From: an uncultured Bacteroidales bacterium
GTDB lineage: Bacteria; Bacteroidota; Bacteroidia; Bacteroidales; Tenuifilaceae
Direction of reading: 5' to 3'
Assembly (NCBI GenBank): GCA_937926785.1
Contig: CALBBQ010000005.1
Location: 62,001 to 126,000, forward strand
Length of the DNA: 64,000 nucleotides
Below are positions 55,171 through 62,438 of this stretch, piece by piece. Within the stretch, counting starts at the first letter, position 1, and each line of letters starts with the position of its first letter. The notes under the pieces were generated by a model. It was not told the DNA's origin and ran no database searches. It saw nothing but the letters and a program-made list of their open reading frames with translations. The position numbers and the translations under genes were made by a program.

Positions 55171-55878
55171 ATGAGAGACAAGGTTGAAGAGTTGAATAGG
55201 ATACACTTGGGAAAACCTGCCGAAGAGGTTCTGGGATGGTTCCTGAGCGAGTTTAAAGGGAGAATTGCTCTGTCCTCGAGCATGGGGGTGGAGGATCAGG
55301 TGCTAACTGACATGATCATGAAGATAGCACCCGATACGAGGATTTTTACTTTAGATACCGGCCGGTTGTTCTATGAGACCTACGAATTGATTGAACGTAC
55401 AACTTTACGGTATAAAAAGAAGATTGAAATCTACTTTCCCGATCCGGCAGATGTTGAGAAGATGGTTACAGAAAAGGGTATTAACCTTTTCTACCAAAGC
55501 ATCGAAAACCGAAAGGAGTGCTGCCGGGTACGTAAGCTTGTTCCCCTGAAAAGAGCCTTTCAGGGTCTCGATGTATGGATTTGCGGCCTACGCCGCAGCC
55601 AATCGGCCACACGAACCGAAAACCAATTAATTGAGTGGGACGAGGCTAACGGGTTACTCAAGCTTAACCCGCTAATTGAATGGAGCGAGAAACAGGTGTG
55701 GGATTATGTAAAGCAGCATGGTGTTCCCTACAACCCGCTTCACGATAAAGGTTACCCGAGTATTGGTTGCCAGCCCTGTACGCGTGCCATTGAGCCGGGC
55801 GAAGACATTAGAGCAGGCCGTTGGTGGTGGGAAAAACCTGAGACCAAAGAATGTGGGTTACACAACCGGAAAAAATAA
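55171..55878 (+). CDS. cysH: Adenylyl-sulfate/phosphoadenylyl-sulfate reductase CysH
   Basis: Thioredoxin-dependent reduction of APS or PAPS to sulfite in sulfate assimilation. 235 residues with substrate P-loop SSSMGVEDQVLTDM, LDTGRLFYETYEL, and CGLRRSQSATR. The four iron-sulfur cysteines C117, C118, C200 and C203 (ECCRVRK; GCQPC) and the catalytic Cys in ECGLH (C228) are all present, which marks the 4Fe-4S APS reductase type rather than the cluster-free PAPS reductase of E. coli. Other cys genes are not adjacent. Ends at a bidirectional terminator shared with tRNA-Cys; a link between a cysteine pathway gene and tRNA-Cys may be coincidental. Confidence 0.95.
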   Translation: MRDKVEELNRIHLGKPAEEVLGWFLSEFKGRIALSSSMGVEDQVLTDMIMKIAPDTRIFTLDTGRLFYETYELIERTTLRYKKKIEIYFPDPADVEKMVTEKGINLFYQSIENRKECCRVRKLVPLKRAFQGLDVWICGLRRSQSATRTENQLIEWDEANGLLKLNPLIEWSEKQVWDYVKQHGVPYNPLHDKGYPSIGCQPCTRAIEPGEDIRAGRWWWEKPETKECGLHNRKK

Positions 55879-55880
55879 AA

Positions 55881-55905
55881 AAGCCTCCTTTCAGAGGCTT
55901 TTTTT
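55881..55905. terminator. Bidirectional terminator between cysH and tRNA-Cys
   Basis: AAGCCTC/GAGGCTT stem with a 6-base loop, flanked by an A-run before and a T-run after, so it works on both strands. Confidence 0.85.
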
Positions 55906-55906
55906 G

Positions 55907-55977
55907 AGGTACCGAGCGGATTCGAACCGCTGTACGTGGTTTTGCAGACCAGTGCCTAACCCCTCGGCCACGGTACC
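55907..55977 (-). tRNA. tRNA-Cys (GCA anticodon)
   Basis: 71-base cloverleaf on the minus strand. Acceptor GGTACCG/CGGTACC; D-arm GGCCGAGGGGTTAGGC; anticodon loop CTGCAAA (GCA); T-arm AGCGG-TTCGAAT-CCGCT. The discriminator is U, the cysteine identity base. CCA is not encoded. Confidence 0.95.
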
Positions 55978-56031
55978 ATTTGTGCCTACAAAGATACAAA
56001 AAAAATCAATCCTGCAAATTTTTCGGATTTA

Positions 56032-56388
56032 TCAGTACTTTCGCTCCAGCGTTACGCTAACCCGCTCAACCTTTCCACCTAATGGTGGGTTTACCTTTGA
56101 TACTTTGACCCAAATTCTTTTGATTTCGTGAAAGTTATCATGAACTGTTGTTATGATCCGTTCGGCCACATGCTCCAAAAGTTTAGACTTTTGCTGCATT
56201 TCCTTGCTTACAATTTGATAAACCTTCAGGTAGTTCACGGTATCGATTAGGTTGTCAGATTCCTGAGCCATTTTAGTGTTAACTTCAAGCTGTATGCTCA
56301 CTAAAAACTGATTACCCACCACCTGCTCCTCTCTGAAGCATCCATGGTAGGCGTAGAACTCCATATTCTCAATCTCAATAATCGCCAT
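56032..56388 (-). CDS. folB: Dihydroneopterin aldolase FolB
   Basis: Folate pathway enzyme converting dihydroneopterin to 6-hydroxymethyl-dihydropterin. 118 residues, normal length: IEIENMEFYAYHGCFREEQVVGNQFLVSIQLEV with the conserved YHGxxxxE signature and catalytic Glu; DTVNYLKVYQIV; LLEHVAERI; and KVSKVNPPLGGKVERVSVTLER at the C-terminus. It lies 27 bases after the HU/SPOR gene stop and is probably cotranscribed; the pair has no evident functional link. Confidence 0.95.
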   Translation of the reverse strand: MAIIEIENMEFYAYHGCFREEQVVGNQFLVSIQLEVNTKMAQESDNLIDTVNYLKVYQIVSKEMQQKSKLLEHVAERIITTVHDNFHEIKRIWVKVSKVNPPLGGKVERVSVTLERKY

Positions 56389-56415
56389 TGTGCAGAATTA
56401 GCATCAAATAGAGGG

Positions 56416-57513
56416 TTACTGTGTTAATATCCATGCCTTATCGGTGAGCCTTAGGTTGCGAACCCGCTCCAGCTCACGTAGTGCTCTGTCGCGGTTGGTG
56501 AACTGGTAAATAACCACACGGTAAATGTTGTTTCCGGGAATAATAGTAGGTTTAAATCCCTTTATCGATAGTTCATTGACCAACTTCTCGGCATTCACTC
56601 GACTGGCAAAACTCCCAACCACAATATAGAAAGTTTTATCCTGCTCAACCTCTCTATCCTGGTAAAATAGAGCACTCTTCTTATCAATGGGAACAGGTAC
56701 AACCCTATCGGCTTGCTTCGGAATTTCGGGTTTCTCAAGTTTAGCCGAGGGGGTTGTTGCTTCAGCAGCAATATCTGTGGGGCTTTGTTTTACTGTATCT
56801 TTTGGTTCTATAGGTTCGGTATCAATATTTTCCGATGATGATACTTGTTGATCAGCAGGATTTGCCTGTTCGGTGGTTTGCGAAACAGCAATCCTATCAG
56901 GTTCTGATTGCCGGAATTTTGGGAAAAGGAGAATTGCTGCTAACCCTATAAGGGTTATAAAAACAACAAGCACTAAAACAATTCTTGTAGTTTTTCGTTT
57001 TGCTGGCTTTTCTTCATGAATGGTATTAAAACCTTTCTGGTCGGCTGTACTGAGCACTTCTTGAGAGGGTGCTTCAGCATTCACATGAGTGGCTTCAGCA
57101 TTTTGGGACCGTTCCAGAACGATTGGGGGCAGTCCAAAGGTTGAAGAAATAAGTTTTTCATCGCTTTCAACAACAATTGAGCCATCGGAGGTTTTGCGAA
57201 GGTTTCCAATTCCATGAAAGAAAACACTTTCACCTCTGTCAAGGCGTAACCGTACGTTTTGGCAGAACTCTGTCAACTCCTTTTCAGCTTCAGGTTTTGA
57301 CATGCCACGATGCTCAACCAGGTAATTCTCAAGGGCCTCATCGTTAAAAGCACGGGACGAATCAAAAACCACTGTTTCCTGAGGAGGAAGGAGGGTAACT
57401 CCATCATCGGCAACTTTAGCCGGGTCGTAACGCCTAACAAAACTTCCAAGCCCTGGGAGGCTTGCGTAGTCGTTAGTTAGTAATATTTGCTGAACTATAG
57501 CATTAATTTCCAA
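56416..57513 (-). CDS. HU/CCDC81-like and SPOR domain membrane protein
   Basis: 365 residues. The N-terminal region of about 140 residues has two HU/CCDC81-like domains (VQQILLTNDYASLPGLGSFVRRYDPAKV; SRAFNDEALENYLVEHRGMSKPEAEKELTEFCQNVRLRL; VFFHGIGNLRKTSDGSIVVESD). One membrane helix (RIVLVLVVFITLIGLAAILLF) follows, then a low-complexity periplasmic linker rich in Pro/Thr/Gln. The C-terminal SPOR domain (FYIVVGSFASRVNAEKLVNELSIKGF ... YRVVIYQFTNRDRALREL) binds denuded glycan strands at division sites. This Bacteroidota architecture could tether a DNA- or protein-binding cytoplasmic module to the septum. The start is TTG at 57513. folB lies downstream. Confidence 0.88.
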   Translation of the reverse strand: MEINAIVQQILLTNDYASLPGLGSFVRRYDPAKVADDGVTLLPPQETVVFDSSRAFNDEALENYLVEHRGMSKPEAEKELTEFCQNVRLRLDRGESVFFHGIGNLRKTSDGSIVVESDEKLISSTFGLPPIVLERSQNAEATHVNAEAPSQEVLSTADQKGFNTIHEEKPAKRKTTRIVLVLVVFITLIGLAAILLFPKFRQSEPDRIAVSQTTEQANPADQQVSSSENIDTEPIEPKDTVKQSPTDIAAEATTPSAKLEKPEIPKQADRVVPVPIDKKSALFYQDREVEQDKTFYIVVGSFASRVNAEKLVNELSIKGFKPTIIPGNNIYRVVIYQFTNRDRALRELERVRNLRLTDKAWILTQ

Positions 57514-57542
57514 TGCTGTAGGGTGTTTGGGGTTTTAACTAA

Positions 57543-57550
57543 CAAATGTA
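57543..57550 (-). promoter_or_regulatory. -7 box of the HU/SPOR-folB transcript
   Basis: Minus-strand TACATTTG, an exact TAnnTTTG match 29 bases before the TTG start; no -33 at normal spacing. Confidence 0.5.
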
Positions 57551-57676
57551 TAAAATATTTTGAGTTTGTGGTAAAATATCAACTTACATTTTAACTGGCT
57601 GGTAAAAAAGCAATCAAATGAGAACTTTAGTCAGATCGTTTGATGCCTGAAAAAGCTTTTAGTTCTAATAAAAAAA

Positions 57677-57699
57677 GCTACCCCAAAACATGGGGTAGC
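57677..57699 (-). terminator. Terminator of the FadL-like gene
   Basis: GCTACCCC/GGGGTAGC stem with a 7-base loop, then TTTTTTT on the minus strand, 26 bases past the stop. Confidence 0.9.
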
Positions 57700-57724
57700 C
57701 GGGTTCAACTCAAAAAAGTAAACA

Positions 57725-59026
57725 CTAAAACCTATACCAGAATCCAATTCCCATAGAGTATGATGCGCCATTCTGATACTTTTGGGTGAAAGGGGCAACC
57801 CAATCGGTGCTGTTTTCTACCTTACGTTCCTGCGTTGCTAAACCCACCTGAAAGCCCAGGTCTAAACCAAGATTTTCGGACATTTTGATGCCTACACCGG
57901 TGTTAAGCCAAAGGGAGTTGTTCTCAAATTCCATTTCGGACTGGTACTTCTGCTTCATTTTGTAGGGAGCATAAGTACAGCCAACACCCCAATTCAGCTT
58001 ATCGGAAATTTGGTACTCAGCGGCTACGCCAAAATCAATACCGTTGTGGTAGTAGTCGGCAACATCAACTCCATCTGCATCCTTATCGAGGTTTAGCATC
58101 GAGTAAAAGGAAAGGTTCATGTTGTAGTCCAACCTTAACTTTTCGGTCACATTATAGGCAATGCCTAAATTGTAGGTGGGCACATAGGTTGATTTTACTT
58201 TATCACCGTCGGTGAAAAGACCACCATCCTTGCCATCGTTTACCTTAGTTTTCAGCTCCAGCTGGGTGTAGTACCTGAAAGTTTGCGCAATTAAAAGGTT
58301 GGGCAGTGGCTTAAGGTTTAAGCCGCCAATAAAACCAAAGTTTTGTCCGGTAAAGTCAACATCAATTTCGGTACGTGGAATGGGTACAGCAGCAGGAGCA
58401 GGATTGTAGGTGATATCGAGCCAGCCCTCCTGGTGGTTCATCTGCCTGGAGTACTGGAAAGCAGCGCTAACCGAAGCCCAATCGGTCAGACGGTAAGCAA
58501 CGCCAAACGAAGTTCCAACCCCGTATGCCGAACCCTTAAAGCTGGTTTTAACGCTGTAGTCGTTTACTGGACCGGGTAGTTGACCTGCCATAATGCCCAT
58601 CATAACATTAAAGTAGCCTAATCGTTCAAAGTTGGGTAACCCATCGTTGTAGTTTCCGGCTCCGCCACCATTGGTAATACCCACAAACATAAAAGCTGCA
58701 AACCTATCCTTTTTGTAGGTTAAATTTAGTGCCGGGTAAAACAGGGAACTGGTTTTACTCTTATACTTGTAGTTGGCTGCAGAGAAATTCCCATTATCGA
58801 AGATGCTTTTTGTGGATAAGAATGGAATGGTTGAAAACTCCATGAAAAAGCCATCGGCTCCCCAAATGGTACCTGCCGGGTTGTAGAAAGGTGCATCGGT
58901 AGTGGTTGAAGCATTCCGGTTTCCTGTTTTCATTTTAGCTGCACTACCGTTGTTTGCCGGGTTGTAATCGGCCATTACCGAAACTGCGCCTAGCATCAAA
59001 ATGCTTAAAATAACTGATCGTTTCAT
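57725..59026 (-). CDS. OmpP1/FadL-family outer-membrane channel
   Basis: 433 residues with signal peptide ending VMADYNP. Family features: the N-terminal hatch segment (NASTTTDAPFYNPAGTIWGADGFFMEFS), GSAYGVGTSFGVAYRLTDWASVSAAFQYSRQ, IGGLNLKPLPNLLIAQTFRYYTQLELKTK, LGIAYNVTEKLRLDYNMNLSFYS, and a C-terminal YSMGIGFWYRF strand ending in Phe. FadL channels let hydrophobic molecules (fatty acids, aromatics) diffuse in. Monocistronic: strong terminator downstream, 9-base inverted repeat (59086-59109) upstream. Substrate unknown. Confidence 0.88.
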   Translation of the reverse strand: MKRSVILSILMLGAVSVMADYNPANNGSAAKMKTGNRNASTTTDAPFYNPAGTIWGADGFFMEFSTIPFLSTKSIFDNGNFSAANYKYKSKTSSLFYPALNLTYKKDRFAAFMFVGITNGGGAGNYNDGLPNFERLGYFNVMMGIMAGQLPGPVNDYSVKTSFKGSAYGVGTSFGVAYRLTDWASVSAAFQYSRQMNHQEGWLDITYNPAPAAVPIPRTEIDVDFTGQNFGFIGGLNLKPLPNLLIAQTFRYYTQLELKTKVNDGKDGGLFTDGDKVKSTYVPTYNLGIAYNVTEKLRLDYNMNLSFYSMLNLDKDADGVDVADYYHNGIDFGVAAEYQISDKLNWGVGCTYAPYKMKQKYQSEMEFENNSLWLNTGVGIKMSENLGLDLGFQVGLATQERKVENSTDWVAPFTQKYQNGASYSMGIGFWYRF

Positions 59027-59085
59027 TTGTTATTGGTTTTAAGTTGGGTTTAAGCTTTATAGATTAACTCCAATGCGGACTCAAT

Positions 59086-59109
59086 CTTTGTTAATTGATG
59101 TTAACAAAG
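59086..59109. repeat. Inverted repeat upstream of the FadL-like gene
   Basis: CTTTGTTAA/TTAACAAAG, perfect 9-base arms, 6-base spacer, 60-83 bases before the ATG: a candidate dimer operator. Confidence 0.5.
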
Positions 59110-59245
59110 GTTGGCTTTGTACCATATAAAATCGTTCAATAAAAAACTCGAACCTCAAAAATGTTGTTCCATAAAATATTGAACACGTGGAATAGGGTGC
59201 TCTGAAAAGCATTTGATGGACGGAATAGCGATTGGATATAAAAAA

Positions 59246-59271
59246 GGGGTTGCAAGATATCTTGCAACCCC
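59246..59271 (-). terminator. Terminator of the galactose operon
   Basis: A perfect 26-base palindrome GGGGTTGCAAGAT/ATCTTGCAACCCC followed by TTTTTT on the minus strand, 22 bases past the galK stop. Confidence 0.92.
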
Positions 59272-59292
59272 AAGAGCATCCAGTAAAAACCC

Positions 59293-60447
59293 TTAGTATT
59301 CTATCTGCTCTGCACCATTACTAATAACGCAGGTTATAGTTTGAGGCGTGTGCCCCTCGGGTGTTTGGTATTGTCTTGTTACCTCTTCAATAAATGCCTC
59401 GGTATGGCTATTCTTAACCAGATTTATTGTACATCCACCGAATCCGCCTCCCATCATGCGTGAACCCAAAACGTAATCAAGGTTCTCTGTGATTGCAACA
59501 AGTTTATCGAGTTCCGGGCAGCTAACCTGGTACTTGTCTTTCAAACCGTAATGGGACTGGTACATCAACTTGCCAAAAGTATTAAAATCCTTGTTGATAA
59601 GAGCTTTTCCGGCATTGGTAACCCTTTCGTTTTCCTCAACCACATAGGAGCATCGGCTCCAAACCACGGGGTCAAACTCCTGCTTATGCGCCATAAGTTC
59701 ATCTAAGGTAATATCGCGTAGTGATTGAACTTTGCCGTTCGAACGTTTTAGTATATCGACCCCGGCCTGGCATTCCTGCCTCCGTTTGTTGTACTCCGAC
59801 GATGCCAGCGAATGCTTTACTCCGGTGTTAACCAGAATAATAGAATGATTGTCCATGTTAAGTTCAAAGGGTTCAAACTCAAGGCTAAGGCAGTCGAGCT
59901 TGAGCACATGATCTTTCATCCCATGCAACGAGGCAAACTGATCCATTATTCCACACTTTACACCTGCATACTGGTGTTCGGCTTTCTGGGCCAGATGGGC
60001 CAGCTGCATACGGCTATACCCCAGGCTGTAGAGCTGGTTAAGCGCAAAGGCAAGGCCACTCTCAATTGCTGCCGACGACGACATGCCTGCTCCAATGGGA
60101 ACATCGCCGCCAAACACACAGTCGAATCCCGGCACATCCTTCCTATCGGTAACCATTTGAGCAATTACCCCCAGCAAATAGTTTGCCCAATGGGTTTTGG
60201 ATGGTTCAATTCTATGGGTGGGGGTTGTGTAATCCTTCTGAAAATCGAACGCATGGAAACGATAGAGATTTTGCCCGTTGGGTTTCAATGCAAAATATGC
60301 ATAGCGATTAATGGCAGCCGGCATAACAAACCCGTTGTTATAGTCGGTGTGCTCTCCAATCAGATTAACCCTGCCAGGCGCCTTGAAAACATAAGGATTT
60401 GAACCAAAACGGTTCCTAAAAGCATCAACAATCTTCTCAACCATCAT
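59293..60447 (-). CDS. galK: Galactokinase GalK
   Basis: ATP-dependent phosphorylation of galactose at C1, entry to the Leloir pathway. 384 residues. GHMP-kinase features: galactokinase signature PGRVNLIGEHTDYNNGFVMPAAI, ATP-binding GDVPIGAGMSSSAAIESGL, catalytic-base region CGIMDQFASLHG, and C-terminal GSRMMGGGFGGCTINLV. It begins 6 bases after the GH97 gene and ends at a strong terminator, the last gene of the operon. Confidence 0.97.
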   Translation of the reverse strand: MMVEKIVDAFRNRFGSNPYVFKAPGRVNLIGEHTDYNNGFVMPAAINRYAYFALKPNGQNLYRFHAFDFQKDYTTPTHRIEPSKTHWANYLLGVIAQMVTDRKDVPGFDCVFGGDVPIGAGMSSSAAIESGLAFALNQLYSLGYSRMQLAHLAQKAEHQYAGVKCGIMDQFASLHGMKDHVLKLDCLSLEFEPFELNMDNHSIILVNTGVKHSLASSEYNKRRQECQAGVDILKRSNGKVQSLRDITLDELMAHKQEFDPVVWSRCSYVVEENERVTNAGKALINKDFNTFGKLMYQSHYGLKDKYQVSCPELDKLVAITENLDYVLGSRMMGGGFGGCTINLVKNSHTEAFIEEVTRQYQTPEGHTPQTITCVISNGAEQIEY

Positions 60448-60453
60448 CTTATT

Positions 60454-62406
60454 CTACTCCAAAATTATTACCAATCCGCTACGGGGTTTCACTTTAAAGT
60501 TATGGTTTTCGTTTTTAACTGCACTCATCGAGCTTATCTTTAGCTCATCGTCAGCGTTGCCCTCGGAAATAACTGTCATTTTGTACTCCCTATCATCAAG
60601 GAAACCGAAGTTAATGCTAAAGATATGCTCATTGCTAGCCGTCATGCACCCAATATACCATTTTTTACCATGCTTACGGGCTACTGCGATATGCTCACCC
60701 ACTTTGCCTTCAATGGGAACAGTTCTATCCCATGTAACGGGGACTCCCGATAAAAAGTTTAAAGCGATGGAGTCTTTCTCATAGAAAATTGGCGAATCGG
60801 CTAGCATCTGAACGCCACCGTGGTAAACCACATACATAGCCATTTGTTGGGCACGCGTAGTCATGGAATGCGGATTTTCCCATGATTTTACAAATTTTTC
60901 AGGGGTAACATGGCGCATGGAGCCGGGTGTATAGTCCATGGGCCCAACCACATTCCTAACAAATGGAATGGTAAGGTTATGCACCGGAGTGCATTTTTCG
61001 GAAAACTTATTGTACTCTAACCCCAGCACCCCCTCGATGTTTACAATATTTGGGTATGTTCGTGTTATACCGGTTGGCTTATACATTCCGTGCAGGTTTA
61101 ACAGAAGGTTTCGCTTGGCGCATTCTTCGGCCAGCTTGTTGACAAAATCGACAACGCGTTGGTCGGCACGGTCGAAAAAATCAACCTTAAGCCCCGATAC
61201 GCCCAGTTTGCTGAACTTATCCAGATTAGCAGTAAAATCTTTGTCAATAGTGTTCCACATGGCCCATATAAACACCTTAATTCCCTTGCTCCTGGCATAA
61301 GCTATTACCTCTTCGAGGTTGAGATTGGGGTTTACCCTGTTAAAGTTCCACAGCTTTGCCCATCCGTCGTCGATGTTGATGTACTCTATGCCATTTTTGG
61401 CAGCAAAGTCAACCATGTACTTGTAAGTTTGGGTATTGATCCCCGCTTTAAAATCTACTCCCGGAAAGTTCCAGTTATGGTACCAATCCCAAACCACCTT
61501 ACCCGTTTTCACCCAATCGAAATTCATTTTTGGTTCGTCGGCCAACAGGTAAACCAGCTGGTTTTGTAAAATCTCCACATCGCTTTGAGCAATCATTATA
61601 ACTCGCCAGGGGTAGGTTCTGGTTCCCTTGGTTTTTGAGATGTAGTTTTCGGTTTTCTTCACCACCATCCTCGATATTTGTGGCCATTTGACCAGATGAA
61701 GCCTTCCGGGTAATTCCTGCTTTTCGCGCTTCGGATACTGAGGAAATACCGTCCTAAATCCAGAGCCCTCTCCCTTGCTAATGAACATGCCCGGATAGCT
61801 GAACAGGTTCGATTCCGATACAACAACCAGTTGGCCGGTGGGTACTTTGTACATAAATGGCGTAAGCGCCAGTGTCCCTTTTTCGATTTCGTTCAGGGAT
61901 TTTGGCAGGTAGTTCACCTCAAAAGGCGTAAGGAAGCCGCCTACCTGTGGAAAATAAACCGTTGTCCCGTTGGGCAGGTTAAACTCATCGGCTTCGTTAT
62001 AAACCACTAAATCCCTATCGAATGATGTAACCACCCGCCAGGCAAAACCCTCGTTGTAGCATCGGAACTGAAGCGATAAACCATTACCGTAATCGAGGGT
62101 CAGCTGGTTATACCTCTCCTCCAGCTCGGCAGCCGTGCCCCAAAGTGTTTTAACTATCCGATAGGTGCTATCATAGGTGGCTTTATGCGGACCCAAAAAG
62201 CTGTTTTCGTTAAAAAGACTTGTACTCATGGCTATGGCCGAGGGTTGAACCACCATACTACCATGGCTTAGCAGGGTGTAGGTGATTCTATCTTTTACTT
62301 CGATATTTGCCACTACCTGGTCGTTGGGCGATTGTAGCTTGTAGCTTTGACCGAGAATAGTATTTGCAGCAATTAGAAGTGGTATTAGTATTGCTATTCT
62401 GCTCAT
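60454..62406 (-). CDS. Glycoside hydrolase family 97, probably alpha-galactosidase
   Basis: 650 residues, with signal peptide MSRIAILIPLLIAANTILGQ for periplasmic location. N-terminal beta-super-sandwich (about 22-280), (beta/alpha)8 barrel (KTGKVVWDWYHNWNFPGVDFKAGI; IEYINIDDGWAKLWNF; IKVFIWAMWNTID; VSGLKVDFFDRADQ; LNLHGMYKPTGI), and a C-terminal beta-domain. GH97 includes inverting alpha-glucosidases (SusB type) and retaining alpha-galactosidases. Asp409 in KVDFFDR matches the nucleophile position of the retaining group, where SusB has no acid. With beta-galactosidase and galactokinase in the same operon, alpha-galactosidase is preferred; alpha-glucosidase is the alternative. Confidence 0.85.
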   Translation of the reverse strand: MSRIAILIPLLIAANTILGQSYKLQSPNDQVVANIEVKDRITYTLLSHGSMVVQPSAIAMSTSLFNENSFLGPHKATYDSTYRIVKTLWGTAAELEERYNQLTLDYGNGLSLQFRCYNEGFAWRVVTSFDRDLVVYNEADEFNLPNGTTVYFPQVGGFLTPFEVNYLPKSLNEIEKGTLALTPFMYKVPTGQLVVVSESNLFSYPGMFISKGEGSGFRTVFPQYPKREKQELPGRLHLVKWPQISRMVVKKTENYISKTKGTRTYPWRVIMIAQSDVEILQNQLVYLLADEPKMNFDWVKTGKVVWDWYHNWNFPGVDFKAGINTQTYKYMVDFAAKNGIEYINIDDGWAKLWNFNRVNPNLNLEEVIAYARSKGIKVFIWAMWNTIDKDFTANLDKFSKLGVSGLKVDFFDRADQRVVDFVNKLAEECAKRNLLLNLHGMYKPTGITRTYPNIVNIEGVLGLEYNKFSEKCTPVHNLTIPFVRNVVGPMDYTPGSMRHVTPEKFVKSWENPHSMTTRAQQMAMYVVYHGGVQMLADSPIFYEKDSIALNFLSGVPVTWDRTVPIEGKVGEHIAVARKHGKKWYIGCMTASNEHIFSINFGFLDDREYKMTVISEGNADDELKISSMSAVKNENHNFKVKPRSGLVIILE

Positions 62407-62438
62407 TCTGTTAAAGTTTTACATCCACCAAAAATCCA

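Noticed and set aside
55718..56131. Plus-strand frame of 137 codons overlapping cysH, the tRNA-Cys gene and folB
   Set aside because: It crosses a terminator and a tRNA gene and is antisense to folB; not a real gene.
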